Source of the DNA: an uncultured Mycoplasmatota bacterium
GTDB taxonomy: Bacteria > Bacillota_I > Bacilli_A > RF39 > UBA660
Assembly: GCA_946528555.1 (NCBI GenBank)
Contig: CAMMYS010000008.1
Location: 1-13,673, forward strand
Reading direction: 5' to 3'
DNA length: 13,673 bases
The translations under genes and the position numbers were made by a program. The notes below the pieces were generated by a model. That model searched no databases. It was not told the DNA's origin and saw only the letters and a program-made list of their open reading frames with translations. Within the stretch, counting starts at the first letter, position 1; every line of letters begins with the position of its first letter. This document shows, one piece after another, positions 13,555-13,673 of this stretch.

Positions 13555-13673
13555 ATGAATAATTACAACAATAAAATAATAATTTTAAAAGATAGTCAAA
13601 AAGAATCTTTTTTAAATAAGATAAATTCTCTTATAAATGTAAAAGTAATTACATTAAGTGAATTAAAAAAGAA
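13555..13673 (+). CDS. N-terminal fragment of an unknown protein, cut by the window edge
   Basis: ATG at 13555 follows GAGGT at 13547-13551 and opens a frame of 39 complete codons to the window edge. The start reads MNNYNNKIIILKDSQKESFL and continues NKINSLINVKVITLSELKKK. A hydrophobic strand, Ser/Lys-rich segment, helix, strand and TLSELKKK suggest a cytoplasmic alpha/beta protein. The pattern is reminiscent of the beginning of AddB-like helicase/PD-(D/E)XK nuclease proteins, but too little is present to claim it. It diverges from the large mosaic gene. Confidence 0.65.
   Translation, partial: MNNYNNKIIILKDSQKESFLNKINSLINVKVITLSELKK

Noticed and set aside
1..13673. Mollicute genetic code with TGA as tryptophan
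   Set aside because: All Trp codons in the genes are TGG and the full-length genes read through without TGA. The one TGA stop (6990-6992) is followed by TAA but needs no recoding.

Overview
This is a strongly AT-rich stretch of low-GC Firmicutes DNA, most likely from an uncultured, gut-type member of the Bacilli/Erysipelotrichia side of the phylum. The evidence is the codon bias (AGA for Arg, A/T third positions), Gram-positive families (CsaA, YunG, YbaK/EbsC, an AbrB-like regulator, a LysM protein), good AGGAGG/GGTGA ribosome-binding sites and U-tailed hairpin terminators. All tryptophans are TGG and no gene needs TGA read through, so the standard bacterial code applies. No rRNA, tRNA, CRISPR array, insertion sequence or phage gene was seen. 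The window looks like ordinary chromosome with several lineage-specific genes.

Layout, left to right. (1) 3-164 is the tail of a membrane protein, closed by a hairpin terminator. (2) 315-1606 is a two-gene operon: a small AbrB/SpoVT-type DNA-binding protein and a membrane acyltransferase, with a perfect inverted repeat just upstream that could be an operator. (3) 1676-2005 is the CsaA-like tRNA-binding protein. (4) 2094-3234 is a NUDIX hydrolase followed by a YunG-type protein whose reading frame breaks inside a C-terminal Ada-like metal-binding domain. A terminator sits on the stop codon of the shifted frame. (5) 3313-4399 is a possible 24-codon leader ORF and a family 2 glycosyltransferase. 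(6) 4445-5263 is an exported protein with two LysM domains and a Cys/Pro-rich tail, converging on an unknown two-TM protein (5276-6034, minus). (7) 6195-7587 is a short-chain dehydrogenase/reductase plus an unknown soluble protein. (8) 7644-8486 is a putative 10-TM heavy-metal/manganese exporter. (9) 8524-9564 is a second family 2 glycosyltransferase, converging on a minus-strand pair (YbaK/EbsC protein and a signal-peptidase-I-like membrane protein that seems to have lost its catalytic residues). (10) 10619-13480 (minus) is a large mosaic protein: alpha/beta-hydrolase-like N-terminus, long helical middle, Pro/Glu/Thr-rich linker and a C-terminal membrane anchor. (11) 13555 to the end is the start of a divergent gene.

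Many genes share one compact start: an extended -10 (TGnTATAAT-like, no clear -35), then 6-8 nt, then a Shine-Dalgarno sequence, then the start codon. This predicts very short 5' leaders, and it argues for moving several start codons downstream of the longest open frame (3398, 4445, 6195, 10550, 13480). The parts of the window most likely to hold undescribed biology are the large mosaic hydrolase with its inactive S26-like neighbour, the frame-broken YunG-Ada gene, and the LysM protein with the Cys/Pro tail.
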